Origin: Saprospiraceae bacterium
Lineage (GTDB): Bacteria > Bacteroidota > Bacteroidia > Chitinophagales > Saprospiraceae
NCBI GenBank assembly: GCA_041392805.1
Contig: JAWKLJ010000002.1
Location: 3,425,001 to 3,489,000, forward strand
Direction of reading: 5' to 3'
DNA length: 64,000 bases
Shown in pieces: positions 35,200 to 45,218 of the stretch. A program made the translations under genes and the position numbers. The number at the start of each line of letters is the position of its first letter. Within the stretch, counting starts at the first letter, position 1. Below the pieces are notes generated by a model. The model was given only the letters and a program-made list of their open reading frames with translations. It was not told the DNA's origin and ran no database searches.

Positions 35200-35922
35200 G
35201 GCGTTGTTGCATAAAGATGCGAGATTAGAAATAGGCCAAGGTTTGTATTTTTGAATTACGACAAACAAACCTACAATCCTCGACCTATGGCAAAAGTAAT
35301 ATCAAAAGGGGCTAAGAATCAAGAGACGGCAGAAAAAAAGAAGTATCGAGTAAAGAATTGGAGTAGCTATAACCAAGCTTTGGTAGGGCGAGGCAACATT
35401 ACCCTATGGTTTGATGAAAGTTTAGCCCAAGTATGGCATCATGATGGACCAGATCAGCAAGGCGCCCAATTTGTGTACTCAGATGAATGTATATTAGCTT
35501 TGTTGGAATTGAAGGCTGTCTTTAGATTAGGTTATCGTCAATTACAGGGTTTTACGAATTCCTTATTGCGATTACTTAGGCTTGATTTATCGGCTCCTAG
35601 CTATAGTCAAATATGTCGAAGAGCCCAGCAATTAGATGTAGATATTAAGGCTGCTAAATCAACTGGGCCGATGTATATCGTATTTGATTCTACGGGCTTG
35701 AAGGTGTTTGGAGAAGGAGAATGGAAGGTTCGTAAACATGGCTATAATAAACGACGAACTTGGCGTAAGCTGCATTTGGGAGTGGATGAATCCACTGGCT
35801 TTATTCATGCACAGGTACTGACAAAAAATGGAGAAGGAGATGGTGATTCTCAACAGTTCGCCGATCTACTGGAGCAAGTACAAAGTCCAGTAGATAGAGT
35901 AAGTGGGGATGGAGCCTATGAC
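35200..35922 (+). mobile_element. IS5-family (IS903-group) element, 5' half
   Basis: Begins with the terminal repeat GGCGTTGTTGCATAAAGATG and runs to the IS21 insertion point at CTATGAC (35916-35922). The matching 3' half is at 46915-47315. The left target duplication GCTATTCAT (35191-35199) equals ATGAATAGC at 46906-46914 in reverse complement. Confidence 0.92.
35287..35922 (+). pseudogene. IS5 transposase, N-terminal half
   Basis: Start at MAKVISKGAKNQ, the usual beginning of IS903-type transposases; a TTG 36 bases earlier is less likely. It has the YRVKNWSSYNQALVGRG region and the first two catalytic Asp (IVFDSTGLKVFG; VSGDGAYD) but is cut by IS21 before the Y-R-E-K signature. The last few codons read into IS21. 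Confidence 0.9.
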
Positions 35923-36101
35923 TGCGTATTCCGATCGGTCTGACCCCCCAGTTCCGATTTGGTCTGACCCCCAATTCCGGGGCTTTGACCCCCTAAGTTT
36001 TGAAAAGGATTGAGGGTGATTCCGGAGCTTTGACCCCCCTGGAATTTGTAGATACATACGAAAAAAAAGGTCATTTTGATTGCTTAATCAAGCAACCGGA
36101 A

Positions 36102-37058
36102 ATGGCAATAATTAAACGTATGGATCAAGTAAAAAGCATTATCAAAAATTATCTGAGTACCCGTTCGATTAAGGCTACGGCCCGTCAACTAAAAATATCG
36201 AAGAATACGGTACGCGAGTATCTGCGTCGCAGCCAAGCTTATACGGAGGATATAGGGCAGCTTTTATTGTTAGATGATGATCAACTTAAGGTTATCCTGT
36301 ATGGCACCCATACGCCTAGCCAAACGGACCGCAGCGCTACCTTATCTCAACAGCAGGACTATTGGATAAAAGAATTACGTCGAGTAGGTGTAACGCGGCA
36401 GTTGTTATGGGAAGAATACCGGGTGGAACATCCAGATGGTTATGGTTATAGTCAGTTTTGTGAATATCTAAAAAGAGGGATTGGCCGCAAAGATCTTACG
36501 CTGAGTTTGAACCATGTTCCAGGTCAAGAACTGATGGTAGATTTTAGTGGAAAGAAACTTGAGTGGGTAGATCTCAGTACGGGCCAAGTCCATTCATGTG
36601 AAGTCCTGGTAGCGGTGTTTCCCCATAGCCATTATGCATTTGTCATTGCCTTGGCTAGTCAACAGCTTGCCCATTTTGTGCATGGTCTGAACCAAGCGCT
36701 GTCATTTTTTGGTGGCCTTCCTCAGGTCCTCTTATCGGATAATTTAAAATCTTATGTTACCAGGGCCGATAGATATGAACCCACTTTCACCCAATTATGT
36801 GAGCAATTAGCTGCCCACTATCAATTGGACTTACAGGCTACCCGAGTGGGTAAACCCAAGGATAAAGCCAGTGTGGAAAATGCTGTAGGTGTGGTCTATA
36901 ACCGTATTTATGGCCCTTTAAGAAATGAAGTCTTCTCCAGTTTAGCGGCCCTAAACGAGGGCATTAGAGAACAACTTGATCGGCACAATGCCAAGGCTTA
37001 TCAAAAAAAGAAGGGAGTCGACAAAGTATTTTTCAGACCTACGAACGCCCACAAATGA
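36102..37058 (+). CDS. istA: IstA N-terminal part, HTH and DDE core
   Basis: Same protein as in the copies at 18064 and 48753: helix-turn-helix, then DDE residues in VDFSGKK, LLSDNLK and ASVENAVG. It ends TNAHK; the TGA overlaps the ATG of the C-terminal frame. Confidence 0.85.
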   Translation: MAIIKRMDQVKSIIKNYLSTRSIKATARQLKISKNTVREYLRRSQAYTEDIGQLLLLDDDQLKVILYGTHTPSQTDRSATLSQQQDYWIKELRRVGVTRQLLWEEYRVEHPDGYGYSQFCEYLKRGIGRKDLTLSLNHVPGQELMVDFSGKKLEWVDLSTGQVHSCEVLVAVFPHSHYAFVIALASQQLAHFVHGLNQALSFFGGLPQVLLSDNLKSYVTRADRYEPTFTQLCEQLAAHYQLDLQATRVGKPKDKASVENAVGVVYNRIYGPLRNEVFSSLAALNEGIREQLDRHNAKAYQKKKGVDKVFFRPTNAHK

Positions 37059-37657
37059 GAGATCTTCCCAGCGATTTATTTGAGATCAAGAAAATAACCC
37101 GTGCTAAAATCCAACTCAATTACCATGTTTTTATCGGAGAAGAAAAGAATTTTTACTCCGTTCCCTGCCAGTATGTAGGCCAACAAGCACAGATCATTTA
37201 TACCCCTAAAGTAGTGGAAGTCTTCCTCAACAGTGAGCGCATTGCCTTGCACCAAAGGTTGGAGGGGCGGGGTAGCTATCATTATCAGACCCAAGAACAG
37301 CATATGCCCAAACACCATCAAGAATGGAAAAAAAGTCTGGGTTACGACGCTGAATATTTTTTGACCCAGGCCAAACTAATAGGCCCAGCCACCCACTGGG
37401 CTATTCAGTTGGTACTGGTCTCCAGAATCCATCAAGAGCAATCCTACAACAGTTGTAAAGGCATCTTACACCTCACTAAAAAGTACTCTAAGGAACGATT
37501 AGAACAAGCCGCACTACGTTGTCAAAAGGTCAGTAGAGTCAGTTATAACATGCTCAAAAGAATCCTGCTCCTTGAATTGGATCAGGTCGAGGAACAACCT
37601 GCTCAACTCAAACTACCACTACATGATAATATCCGTGGCCCTCAACAGTATCAATAA
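37055..37657 (+). CDS. istA: IstA C-terminal part (separate frame)
   Basis: Identical 200-residue frame to those in the other two copies, with the FYSVPCQYVG beta-barrel segment. The split at the same base in all three copies shows it is a fixed trait of this element rather than a random error. Confidence 0.8.
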   Translation: MRDLPSDLFEIKKITRAKIQLNYHVFIGEEKNFYSVPCQYVGQQAQIIYTPKVVEVFLNSERIALHQRLEGRGSYHYQTQEQHMPKHHQEWKKSLGYDAEYFLTQAKLIGPATHWAIQLVLVSRIHQEQSYNSCKGILHLTKKYSKERLEQAALRCQKVSRVSYNMLKRILLLELDQVEEQPAQLKLPLHDNIRGPQQYQ

Positions 37658-37683
37658 ATAGTATTCAACTCAAAAAAAAGAAC

Positions 37684-38417
37684 ATGAAAAATGTATCCCT
37701 GCAAAGGATGAAGCAACTCAAATTAATCGGAATGGCCAATGCTTATGAGGCTATATTGGGCTTGCCTATCAACCAGCAACCCGAAGCACATCAACTCTTG
37801 GCTACCCTGCTAGATGCAGAGCATGACAACCGGTCTAATAAAAAAATGCAAATGTTTGTAAGACTCAGCAAACTCCGATATCAAGCCACTTTACCTGATA
37901 TTGATTGCGATCAACAGCGAAATCTAAGTAAAGAAAAACTCCTCAAATTAGCCGATTGCTCCTACATCCAAAGGGGAAAAATATCCTCATCACCGGGGCA
38001 ACCGGTTGTGGTAAATCCTATCTGGCATGTGCCCTAGGTCATCAAGCTTGCGTCTTAGGTCACAGAACCCTCTACTTCAACATGAATCGATTAACCGAAC
38101 AAATTGCCCTGGCAAGAACCGATGGATCACTCCTCAAGTGGTTGGACAGAATTAAAAAAGCAGCACTCATTATCTTTGATGATTTTGGTCTACAACCCAT
38201 TACACCAGCCATCAAACTGATCCTCTTACAAATACTCGAAGACCGATACGAAGCAGCAGCTACTTTAATCTGCTCACAACTACCCGTCAACAAGTGGTAT
38301 GAATATTTTGATGAACCTACTTTAGCTGATGCTATTTTGGATAGAATTATTCCTAAAGCACATCGAATAGATTTGAAAGGAAATAGTTTAAGAAAACCAG
38401 CAAAAAGTTTATCTTAA
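37684..38417 (+). pseudogene. istB: IstB, frameshifted before Walker A
   Basis: Compared with the two intact copies, one G is missing in the GGGGAGAAAATAT stretch (about 37975). The frame leaves IstB just before GATGCGKS and stops at 38036. The remaining 150 codons are intact in the next frame. Either a real inactivating mutation or a homopolymer sequencing error. Confidence 0.88.
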
Positions 38418-38492
38418 CATTTGCCTTTTCGTAGGTATCTTCTCAGGGGGGTCAGACGACCGGAATGGGGGTCAGACGTTTCCGAATATGCA

Positions 38493-38957
38493 CTAATTCA
38501 AGCAATTGAAGATAAATATGGAAATGACTTCATAGAAAAGACTTCAAAACAAGCTGACGAAATCTTCGCAAATAAAGAAAACTATATTTATGAATATTTT
38601 GAATTGGATAAATCGCCTTATTTTTTAAATCCAAAAGGAGAAGAATATAGCGGCGAAGAATTAATAAAATATCTCAACAAATATCTTAAATATCCAAAGG
38701 AATATCAATTAGCCAAAACAGTTGAAGAAAGACCATTTGTAGAATTGGTTTTCATTGTAGATAAAGAAGGAAAATCAAAGGATTTAAAAATTGGGGAATC
38801 AAATTTCCCAGAAGAAAAAGAAGAATTCAGAGAGTACTTCGAAAGAGAAGTATTGCAAATAATATCAAAAATTCCAAAATGGGAAGCTGGAACAATTCAC
38901 GGTAAAAAAGTAGATTGTAAATTCACAAGAAGAATCCCTCTCGATTGGATAATATAA
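38493..38957 (+). pseudogene. TonB_C-like lipoprotein gene, 3' half
   Basis: Encodes the same C-terminal 155 residues as the intact gene at 22079 (from ALIQAIEDKYGNDF to RIPLDWII). The 5' half with the signal peptide is at 49888-50175. Interrupted by IS21 with the 6-bp duplication CTAATT. Preceding in-frame codons belong to IS21. Confidence 0.92.
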
Positions 38958-38981
38958 ATAAAGAAAAAGAAAGAAAGCTGA

Positions 38982-39049
38982 GCATAACAATGGCTAAAAC
39001 GTTCATAGCCAGCAAAAGCTGGCTACGCCGTTTAGCCGGGCCGTTGCAC
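38982..39049 (+). other. attC 19 (short agccagc type, inverted segment)
   Basis: GCATAAC (38982-38988) and GTTGCAC (39043-39049). Same hairpin as attC 5, as expected for a duplicated cassette. Confidence 0.85.
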
Positions 39050-39583
39050 GCTAGCGGAAAATAATAAGTATTTGTATCAGCTTAACTTTGGAGAAAGAGG
39101 TTTGAATTTTCGAAAAGAGAGTAAAGTTGGAAGGCAGGCTGCATTGGATTAATCAAAAAAATATGGAAAAGGAAGTGTGTCAGCAATGGAATCAAGGAAA
39201 CTTGAATTGACAGAAATCTAAGGATTGAATCAGAAACTCTGGAAAGGAATCTGAATAAATTGAGTCTGAAAAATCATGGAGACATTTGAACATTTTGGAG
39301 GAGATTGATTGTGGATTCTAGAGAACTTCTCCTTGAAACCTTAATAGATTGGAGCGAAATTTATATATCGGTTTAACCTTTGAAATTCATGGGAACCTGG
39401 TGGAAGATTTACGATTGAGAATTATAAACACTTCTTTAGAGAATTGAAACTTTAGAATCTATTATTTTGATTATCAGGTTATTAGTTTCCTGGTTGAGAT
39501 CTCAGAAATCGAAAAATCAAAGAAGACACACCAGTCAAGTAGAACGGTTGGCATATAAGAAAAAGGCGAAGCCATCGTGCAAC
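39043..39583 (+). repeat. ORF-less cassette family A, copy 3 (inverted)
   Basis: About 540 bp starting GTTGCACGCTAGCGG, with a TAACTTTG motif soon after. No gene supported; the most diverged copy in its first 150 bp. Confidence 0.75.
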
Positions 39584-39713
39584 AAAGCGGAGAGCGTCTA
39601 TGCTGCCGTTAGTAAAAGAGATTAAATTATGAGTGAGAGTTGATTAGATAAAGAGAAAGACATAAATTGGAAAATAGAAACGGCAGCACAGCGCCTCCGC
39701 GGGACCGTTGTGT
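39577..39713 (+). other. attC 20 (long ctgccg type)
   Basis: GTGCAAC (39577-39583) and GTTGTGT (39707-39713), with CGGAGAGCG / CGCCTCCGCG and GCTGCCGTT / AACGGCAGC arms. Confidence 0.85.
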
Positions 39714-39936
39714 GCAATTATAAGAAGATGAAGTATAACAAGAAAGTCTTTTTTGATTAAGGAGGAATTAGAATCAGAGTATTAAAATGAAAAATTTACA
39801 TTTACCTAATCAACCTAAGATTAGACAAATAGAGGCAATAAACTTAGTTGATAAACGAGATAGATAATATTTTCTGGTGGTAGTTATTCACTTCGTTGAA
39901 AATTGATAATTATTTACTTAGATAATTTGATATCCT

Positions 39937-40392
39937 ATGATGATTGATTTTAAAAAATTATTGATTGTAAGTCTTGTAATTATGATCTGCATCTGTTGTG
40001 AAAATTTATCTATTGGAAAGAAAGAAGTGGAATTGAATACCTTACCTGAATCCATTATTGGAAATTGGGAAAAGATACCAACAAAGCTGTACCAAGGAGA
40101 AGAATACTTGCCACGGATCAGATATGAAATTGATCAAAATGAAATTAGGTATCGGGAGATAAAAGATGGAGTAATAGATGAAGATATGAGTATAGAGTGG
40201 AAATTGTTGAGAAAGACCACTGTCGGAAATAAGGTAATCATTTATACAGATACTTCTAGATATAGTACATCCTACATACTGCAGTTTGATAAGGACGAAT
40301 ATTTAAGAATCTATGAAAAAAATATTTATGGATTTCAGGGAGGGACAGCACTTGTCGATGATAAATTAAAAGGAAAGTTCATGAAGAGATGA
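39937..40392 (+). CDS. Cassette-encoded lipoprotein
   Basis: A 151-residue protein with a signal peptide and a Cys pair (LVIMICICCENLS) suitable for lipidation. The rest (GNWEKIPTKLYQGEEYLPR ... SIEWKLLRKTTVGNKVIIY ... STSYILQFDKDEYLRIYEK) resembles lipocalin-like small lipoproteins of Bacteroidota, with a GNW-type start to the barrel; this is an inference. A long leader of about 220 bp without another gene precedes it. Confidence 0.65.
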   Translation: MMIDFKKLLIVSLVIMICICCENLSIGKKEVELNTLPESIIGNWEKIPTKLYQGEEYLPRIRYEIDQNEIRYREIKDGVIDEDMSIEWKLLRKTTVGNKVIIYTDTSRYSTSYILQFDKDEYLRIYEKNIYGFQGGTALVDDKLKGKFMKR

Positions 40393-40430
40393 AATGCACA
40401 CAACAAAGCGGAGAGCGTCTATGCTGCCGT

Positions 40431-41820
40431 CAGCAATTTCTCATGTAAGGTGTACACGTTAGTTGTTTGAAATAAAGATATATCTTAGGGCATGCGAAAA
40501 AGCCATGCTCAACTGCGATCGGAATTGAATTATGATGTTCTGGTAAAAGAACTACGCAGTGATTTTAAAGAAATACCAGATCATCGAGCTCCCAATGTGG
40601 TTCATAAGCTATCGGATATCTTGATGAGCGCTTATGCTATCTTTAATTTAAAGTATCCTTCTTTGCTTTGTTTTGAGCAACAATCGGAGATAGAGCGTTC
40701 TAATCTTAAAGAGCTATTTGGCATCGATAAGATTTGTTCGGATGCTCAAATGCGTAGAGTCTTGGATGAGGTTTCACCAACAGCTTTACAAAGCCTATTT
40801 CCCAAACGTTTCGAGCTTTTGAACAGAAGCGGGATAAGTTCAGATTACCGGTTTTTGAAAAAATACTTACTCTTTAGTGTTGATGGGGTTCATTATTTTG
40901 AGTCCAGCAAAATCAAATGTAAGCGTTGTCTGGAAAGAAAGCATCATAAAGGGGACTCCTCTTTTCATCATTCGATGTTGGCCGCCGTTTTAGTCCATCC
41001 AGACCGAAGAGAAGTTTTCCCGCTGGGCTGTGAAGCTATCGAAAAGCAGGATGGGGTTAGTAAAAATGACTGTGAGTTGAATGCCTCTAAGCGCTTACAA
41101 GATACTCTCTTAGAAGCCTATGGCGAACAATCTGCTGTTATTGTTGAGGACGCCTTGTATGCTAATGAACCCCATATTGAACAAATTTTGAATAACGGTT
41201 GGGACTTCATTATTAATGTCAAACCAACTAGCCATGAGATCTTATTCAAGCATTTTGAAGCGCGTAAAGCTCGTGGACAGGTAAATACTTTAGTCCTTAA
41301 AGAAGCTAAAATAGAGCATCATTTTTACTGGATCAATAATGTGGCGCTTAATGGTCGGGCAACATCCGAGTAAACTTTTTGTACTATGAAGAACACGCCA
41401 ACGGGAAAAAGAAATGTTTTTCCTGGGTAACTTCTTTAAAGCTTCGTAAAAGTAATGTCTATGATATTATGCGCGGCGGTAGAGCCCGTTGGAAAATTGA
41501 AAACGAAGGATTCAATACGCTCAAAAATCAAGGATATCATTTTGAGCACAATTATGGACACGGGTACAATCATTTGTGTAATGTCATGGCATCTATTATG
41601 CTTTTAGCCTTTGCTGTAGATCAAATTGTCCAGGCTACTAATAGACTCTTTAATGACATTTGGAGTGCGGCTAAAGCTAAAAATAGAGTATGGGAGCGTA
41701 TCCGCGCTATTTTTATTATTCGACCGCTTAAATCTTTCAATGAACTTTTTCAAATCCTGGCTCAAATCTATGCTGTTCAGCTTGAATGAGCACGTAAACA
41801 CCTTACATGAGAAATTGCTG
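40431..41820 (+). mobile_element. DDE insertion sequence inside an attC
   Basis: 1.39 kb with inverted ends CAGCAATTTCTCATGTAAGG / CCTTACATGAGAAATTGCTG and a 9-bp target duplication. It carries one transposase gene, frameshifted. Family not certain; it fits the IS4-like/ISNCY kind. Confidence 0.88.
40492..41789 (+). pseudogene. DDE transposase, frameshifted
   Basis: Starts MRKSHAQLRSEL. N-terminal region with DFKEIPDHRAPNVVHKLSDI, first catalytic Asp in LLFSVDGVHYF, second in VIVEDALYANE, and the C-terminal Glu region RARWKIENEGFNTLKNQGY with FEHNYGHGYNHL. The frame breaks near 41362 (GGTCGGGCAACATCC) and resumes as NIRVNFLYYEEH in the next frame. Probably about 430 residues when intact. Confidence 0.8.
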
Positions 41821-41948
41821 TGCTGCCGTTAGTAAAAGAGATTAAATTATGAGAGAGAGTTGATTAGATAAAGAGAAAGACATAAATTGGGAGAAAAACC
41901 GGCAGCACAGCGCCTCCGCGGACCGTTGGCTGCAACAAAAAATAAAAA

Positions 41949-42788
41949 TTGACGCGAAAAATTTTACTGATAGCAATTTTAGTCCAATTAGGATGTGGAA
42001 ATCCTAAATTATATAAACTTGAAGATTTACCAATAATCAAATCTGAATTAAGTTGGGACAGTGATCTTTTGGGGAAATTAGAACTACCAAGATACCTATT
42101 AAGAGGAAATAGTGATTCAGGAATTTATGGAATATGTAAATTCGAATTCAGCGGAAAAGGAAATCCGGATGGATTTGGGATTTATTTATTTGAAGAAAAA
42201 GAAAAGGCAAATAAGAAATATGCACTATTAACAATAAAGAATGATCCTCAAGAGCTAATTGATAAAGTGATCTATGATCCGAATAAATATATGCTAAAAA
42301 ACATATATGCACATTCGTCTGAAGAGAACCCTGAAGGAGTATTGATTGAACTTGAAGAAATAAAGGAAGAATATGACTCAATTGTGGAAAATAGAATCAG
42401 CCGCTATTATATAAATGAATTGGAAGTCAAGAAGTCAGGGAATATTTATAGTGGAGATAAGCGAATAGATGATTGGAAGACGATTTCAAAATTTAGAAGA
42501 ACAAATAAGTACTCAAGAGATTTTAGTTATAGATCAGAAGATGTAGAATTGGAAATGTCTTTAATGGACAGTAAATCTAAAGAATCATATAGCTGTCTAA
42601 TAAAGATAAAGAATCCCAAAGGTTGTGTGATATTTTACTCAAATTATGAATGTATTTTAATTGATGATAAAATTGAGATCACGAATCAAGCTGGCGAGGA
42701 GTTGAAATTTAATTTTGCAAGTCAGATATTAGAGGGAAACATAGAAACTTGTGGCGAAAATTGGGTTATAAAATATAAGTTGTCATAA
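41949..42788 (+). CDS. Cassette-encoded lipoprotein
   Basis: A 279-residue protein; start codon TTG (MTRKILLIAILVQLGC), chosen because it gives a complete lipoprotein signal and the leader is only about 20 bp from the attC. The rest is charged, with beta-rich segments (SCLIKIKNPKGCVIFYSNYE, CGENWVIKYKL). No family recognised. Cassette ends GTTGGCTGC / GCAGCCAAC are complementary. Confidence 0.6.
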   Translation: MTRKILLIAILVQLGCGNPKLYKLEDLPIIKSELSWDSDLLGKLELPRYLLRGNSDSGIYGICKFEFSGKGNPDGFGIYLFEEKEKANKKYALLTIKNDPQELIDKVIYDPNKYMLKNIYAHSSEENPEGVLIELEEIKEEYDSIVENRISRYYINELEVKKSGNIYSGDKRIDDWKTISKFRRTNKYSRDFSYRSEDVELEMSLMDSKSKESYSCLIKIKNPKGCVIFYSNYECILIDDKIEITNQAGEELKFNFASQILEGNIETCGENWVIKYKLS

Positions 42789-42798
42789 AATAAGCAGC

Positions 42799-42864
42799 AG
42801 CCAACACGGCCTAGCCGCCAAGCTTCCCTAATCGGGCAGCCTGCGGCTAGGCGGAACGTTGCAC
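42799..42864 (+). other. attC 22 (short ctagccgc type)
   Basis: AGCCAAC (42799-42805) and GTTGCAC (42858-42864); arms CCTAGCCGCC / GCGGCTAGGCG. Confidence 0.85.
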
Positions 42865-43399
42865 GCTAGCGGGTATAATAAGAATTTATATCGGCTTAAC
42901 TTTGGATAAATCGGTTTAAATTTTTGGAAGAAGAGTAAAATTGGAAAGCAGGCTAGACTTTGGGGAATCAAAAAACAGAGGAAAAGGAAGTGTGTCAGCA
43001 ATGGAATCATGGAAACTTGGATTGACAGAAATCTAAGGATTGAATCAGAAATTCTGGAAAGGAATCTGAATAAATTAAGTCTGAAAATTTATGGAGGCTT
43101 TTGAACATTTTGGAGGAGATTAATTGTGGATTCTAGAGAACTTCTCCTTGAAACCTTAATAGATTGGAGAGAGAATTTGTATATCGGTTTAACCTTTGAA
43201 ATTCATAGGAACTTGGTGGAAGATTTACGATTGAGAATTATAAACACTTATTTAGAGAATTGAAATTTTGGAATCTATTGTTTTGATTATTAGTTTGTTA
43301 ACTTTTTAATTGAGACCTCAGAAATCGAAAAATCGAAGAAGACACACCAGCCAAGTAGAACGGTTGACATATAAGAAAAAGGCGAAGCCATCGTGCAAC
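42858..43399 (+). repeat. ORF-less cassette family A, copy 4 (inverted)
   Basis: About 540 bp, closest to copy 1 in its leading half (GTATAATAAGAATT then TAACTTTGG). No gene supported. Confidence 0.75.
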
Positions 43400-43528
43400 A
43401 AGGCGGAGAGCGTCTATGCTGCCGTTTGTAAAAGAGATTAAATTATGAGTGAGAGTTGATTAGATAAAGAGAAAGACATAAATTGGAAAATAGAAACGGC
43501 AGCACAGCGCCTCCGCGGACCGTTACAC
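43393..43528 (+). other. attC 23 (long ctgccg type)
   Basis: GTGCAAC (43393-43399) and GTTACAC (43522-43528), with the usual CGGAG/CTCCG and CTGCCG/CGGCAG arms. Confidence 0.85.
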
Positions 43529-43559
43529 CCAATTAGAAAAAAAAAGAAAATCACAACCA

Positions 43560-44464
43560 ATGACAAAAGCTGAAAGATTCGAGGGATGTATAATTGGTGG
43601 AGCAATTGGAGATGCTTTTGGAAGTGGATATGAAAATCAAGAAGAGGAAAAAGAAGCTACATTTTACCTTTTTGGAAATCCAGAAGTAAAAGAACCAATT
43701 TGGCAAATTACGGATGATACACAATTGACCATGGCAACAATCGAGGCAATAATTGAAGATGAAAAAGTAAATCCCGAAACGATAGCAAAGCAGTTCCTCA
43801 AATATTACAAGCAAAGAAAGATAAAAGGATTGGAGCAAGTACTTTGAAATTGTTGAAAGATTTAAGTTTAGGTGGACATTGGAGCCAAGTCGGGCGAAAA
43901 GGAGAATATGCAGCAGGAAATGGATCTGCAATGCGAATAGCACCCATTGCATTTAAAGAGGAAATAACGAACTCCGAAATCAGAGACATTTGTATAATCA
44001 CTCACAATAATGATGAAGCATATGTTGGAGCGAGAAGTGTAATAATTGCGATAAGAGAAATTTTAAATGGCAATTGGAATGGAGAAACAAATTTGATTGA
44101 ATTAATAATTGACCAAATTCCTGACACAAGAGTCAGAGATAGATTAGTTGAAATCAAAGACATCAATAGTCTCAAAGAAATTGGACAAATAGGAAATGAC
44201 GGATATGTTGTAAATTCAGTTCCATTAGCAATTGCAGCGGCAAATAAAATTAGAGAAATAGGGATTGAAGAAATGTATTTACAATTAATCGAAATAGGAG
44301 GAGATACAGATACGAATTGCTCAATTGCTGGACAAATAGCGGGTACCTTAATCGGGCGAAAAGAGATACCTGATAAATTGGTAAATAAGTTGAAAGAATT
44401 GAGTGAATACGAATGGATTGAGACAACGATAAATAAATTAATAAAAAAAGAAAACTGGGTGTAA
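43560..44464 (+). pseudogene. ADP-ribosylglycohydrolase (DraG-like), frameshifted
   Basis: A member of the ADP-ribosylhydrolase family that removes ADP-ribose from modified targets. Visible motifs: GAIGDAFGSGYEN near the N-terminus, metal-binding TDDTQL, the glycine-rich AAGNGSAMRIAPIAF, and the C-terminal metal site GGDTDTNCSIAGQIAG. The frame breaks near 43827 (ATAAAAGGATTGG); the next frame gives the expected IGASTLKLLKDL, so a single missing base is likely. The TAA stop overlaps the R'' box of the attC. If the frameshift is a sequencing error this is an intact enzyme of about 300 residues. Confidence 0.85.
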
Positions 44465-44524
44465 CAAAGCCTAGCCGCCAAGCTGCCCTAATCGGGCAGC
44501 CTGCGGCTAGGCGAGACGTTGTAG
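44459..44524 (+). other. attC 24 (short ctagccgc type)
   Basis: GTGTAAC (44459-44465) and GTTGTAG (44518-44524); arms CCTAGCCGCC / GCGGCTAGGCG. Confidence 0.85.
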
Positions 44525-44996
44525 GCAATAGGCTAGAGTGTATTATTGAAAGCGAATTATAAAGATTTAGATTTTGTTTTTTAGGAGAGCAAACATTGGA
44601 TTATGATATTTGCTCACCCGCGAGAAATTTGGATATTTGGGTTAACAATTCTAGGGGGGATTAAATATTGAGAGTATATCAAAATTTGTAAAAAGGCACA
44701 CGCGCAGGAAAACAAAATAGGGAGAATAATGGAAGTGGGCCTTTAGAGAGAATTTCATGTTGAAACCTTGACAATTGAAGAAACCAGAATTGAAGGTTCG
44801 ATAAATGTAAATCACAAAATTTAGAGAGTAGATTAAATCATATTGAAACATAACTGAACCTTGATCGCTTTAATTTTTCCTGGAGCCGACATTTTGGTAA
44901 GATATTGAATATTAGAAAGTTAACTGCGTGTTGTAGAGGTAGAAACGGCCCACATCAGTAAAAAAGGAAGATAAAAAAGGCGGTACTGCCTACAAC
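44518..44996 (+). repeat. ORF-less cassette family B, copy 2 (inverted)
   Basis: About 480 bp, matching 26379-26857 in reverse. The micro-ORF seen in copy 1 has lost its ATG here, arguing against it being a gene. Confidence 0.7.
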
Positions 44997-45128
44997 ACAG
45001 CGGAGAGCGTCTATGCCACCGTTTCCTTAAAAAGTTGAATTGGATTGAAAAAGAGAATTGAAATTTAAGGGAGAAAGACATAAATTGAGAAAAAAACGGT
45101 GGCACAGCGCCTCCGCGGACCGTTCTAC
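44990..45128 (+). other. attC 25 (long ccaccg type)
   Basis: CTACAAC (44990-44996) and GTTCTAC (45122-45128), with GCCACCGTTT / AAACGGTGGC arms. Confidence 0.85.
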
Positions 45129-45218
45129 GCCACAAATAGAAAAAATGAAATACTAAAATTTACTTATGGATAGTGATATGGACAATGATTGATAAATTAG
45201 TTACCTAAATAAAGATTA

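Larger units (their letters stand above)
35923..38492 (+). mobile_element. IS21-family element, copy 2
   Basis: 2.57 kb from TGCGTATTCC to GAATATGCA. The left neighbour is the IS5 transposase (CTATGAC) and the right neighbour the TonB_C-like gene (CTAATT, 38493-38498). These two different flanks are each completed by copy 3, which is how the inversion is recognised. Confidence 0.95.
40398..41931 (+). other. attC 21 (long ctgccg type, interrupted by IS)
   Basis: ACACAAC (40398-40404) and GTTGGCT (41925-41931). An IS has inserted in the inner CTGCCGT arm, duplicating TGCTGCCGT (40422-40430 and 41821-41829). Confidence 0.85.
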
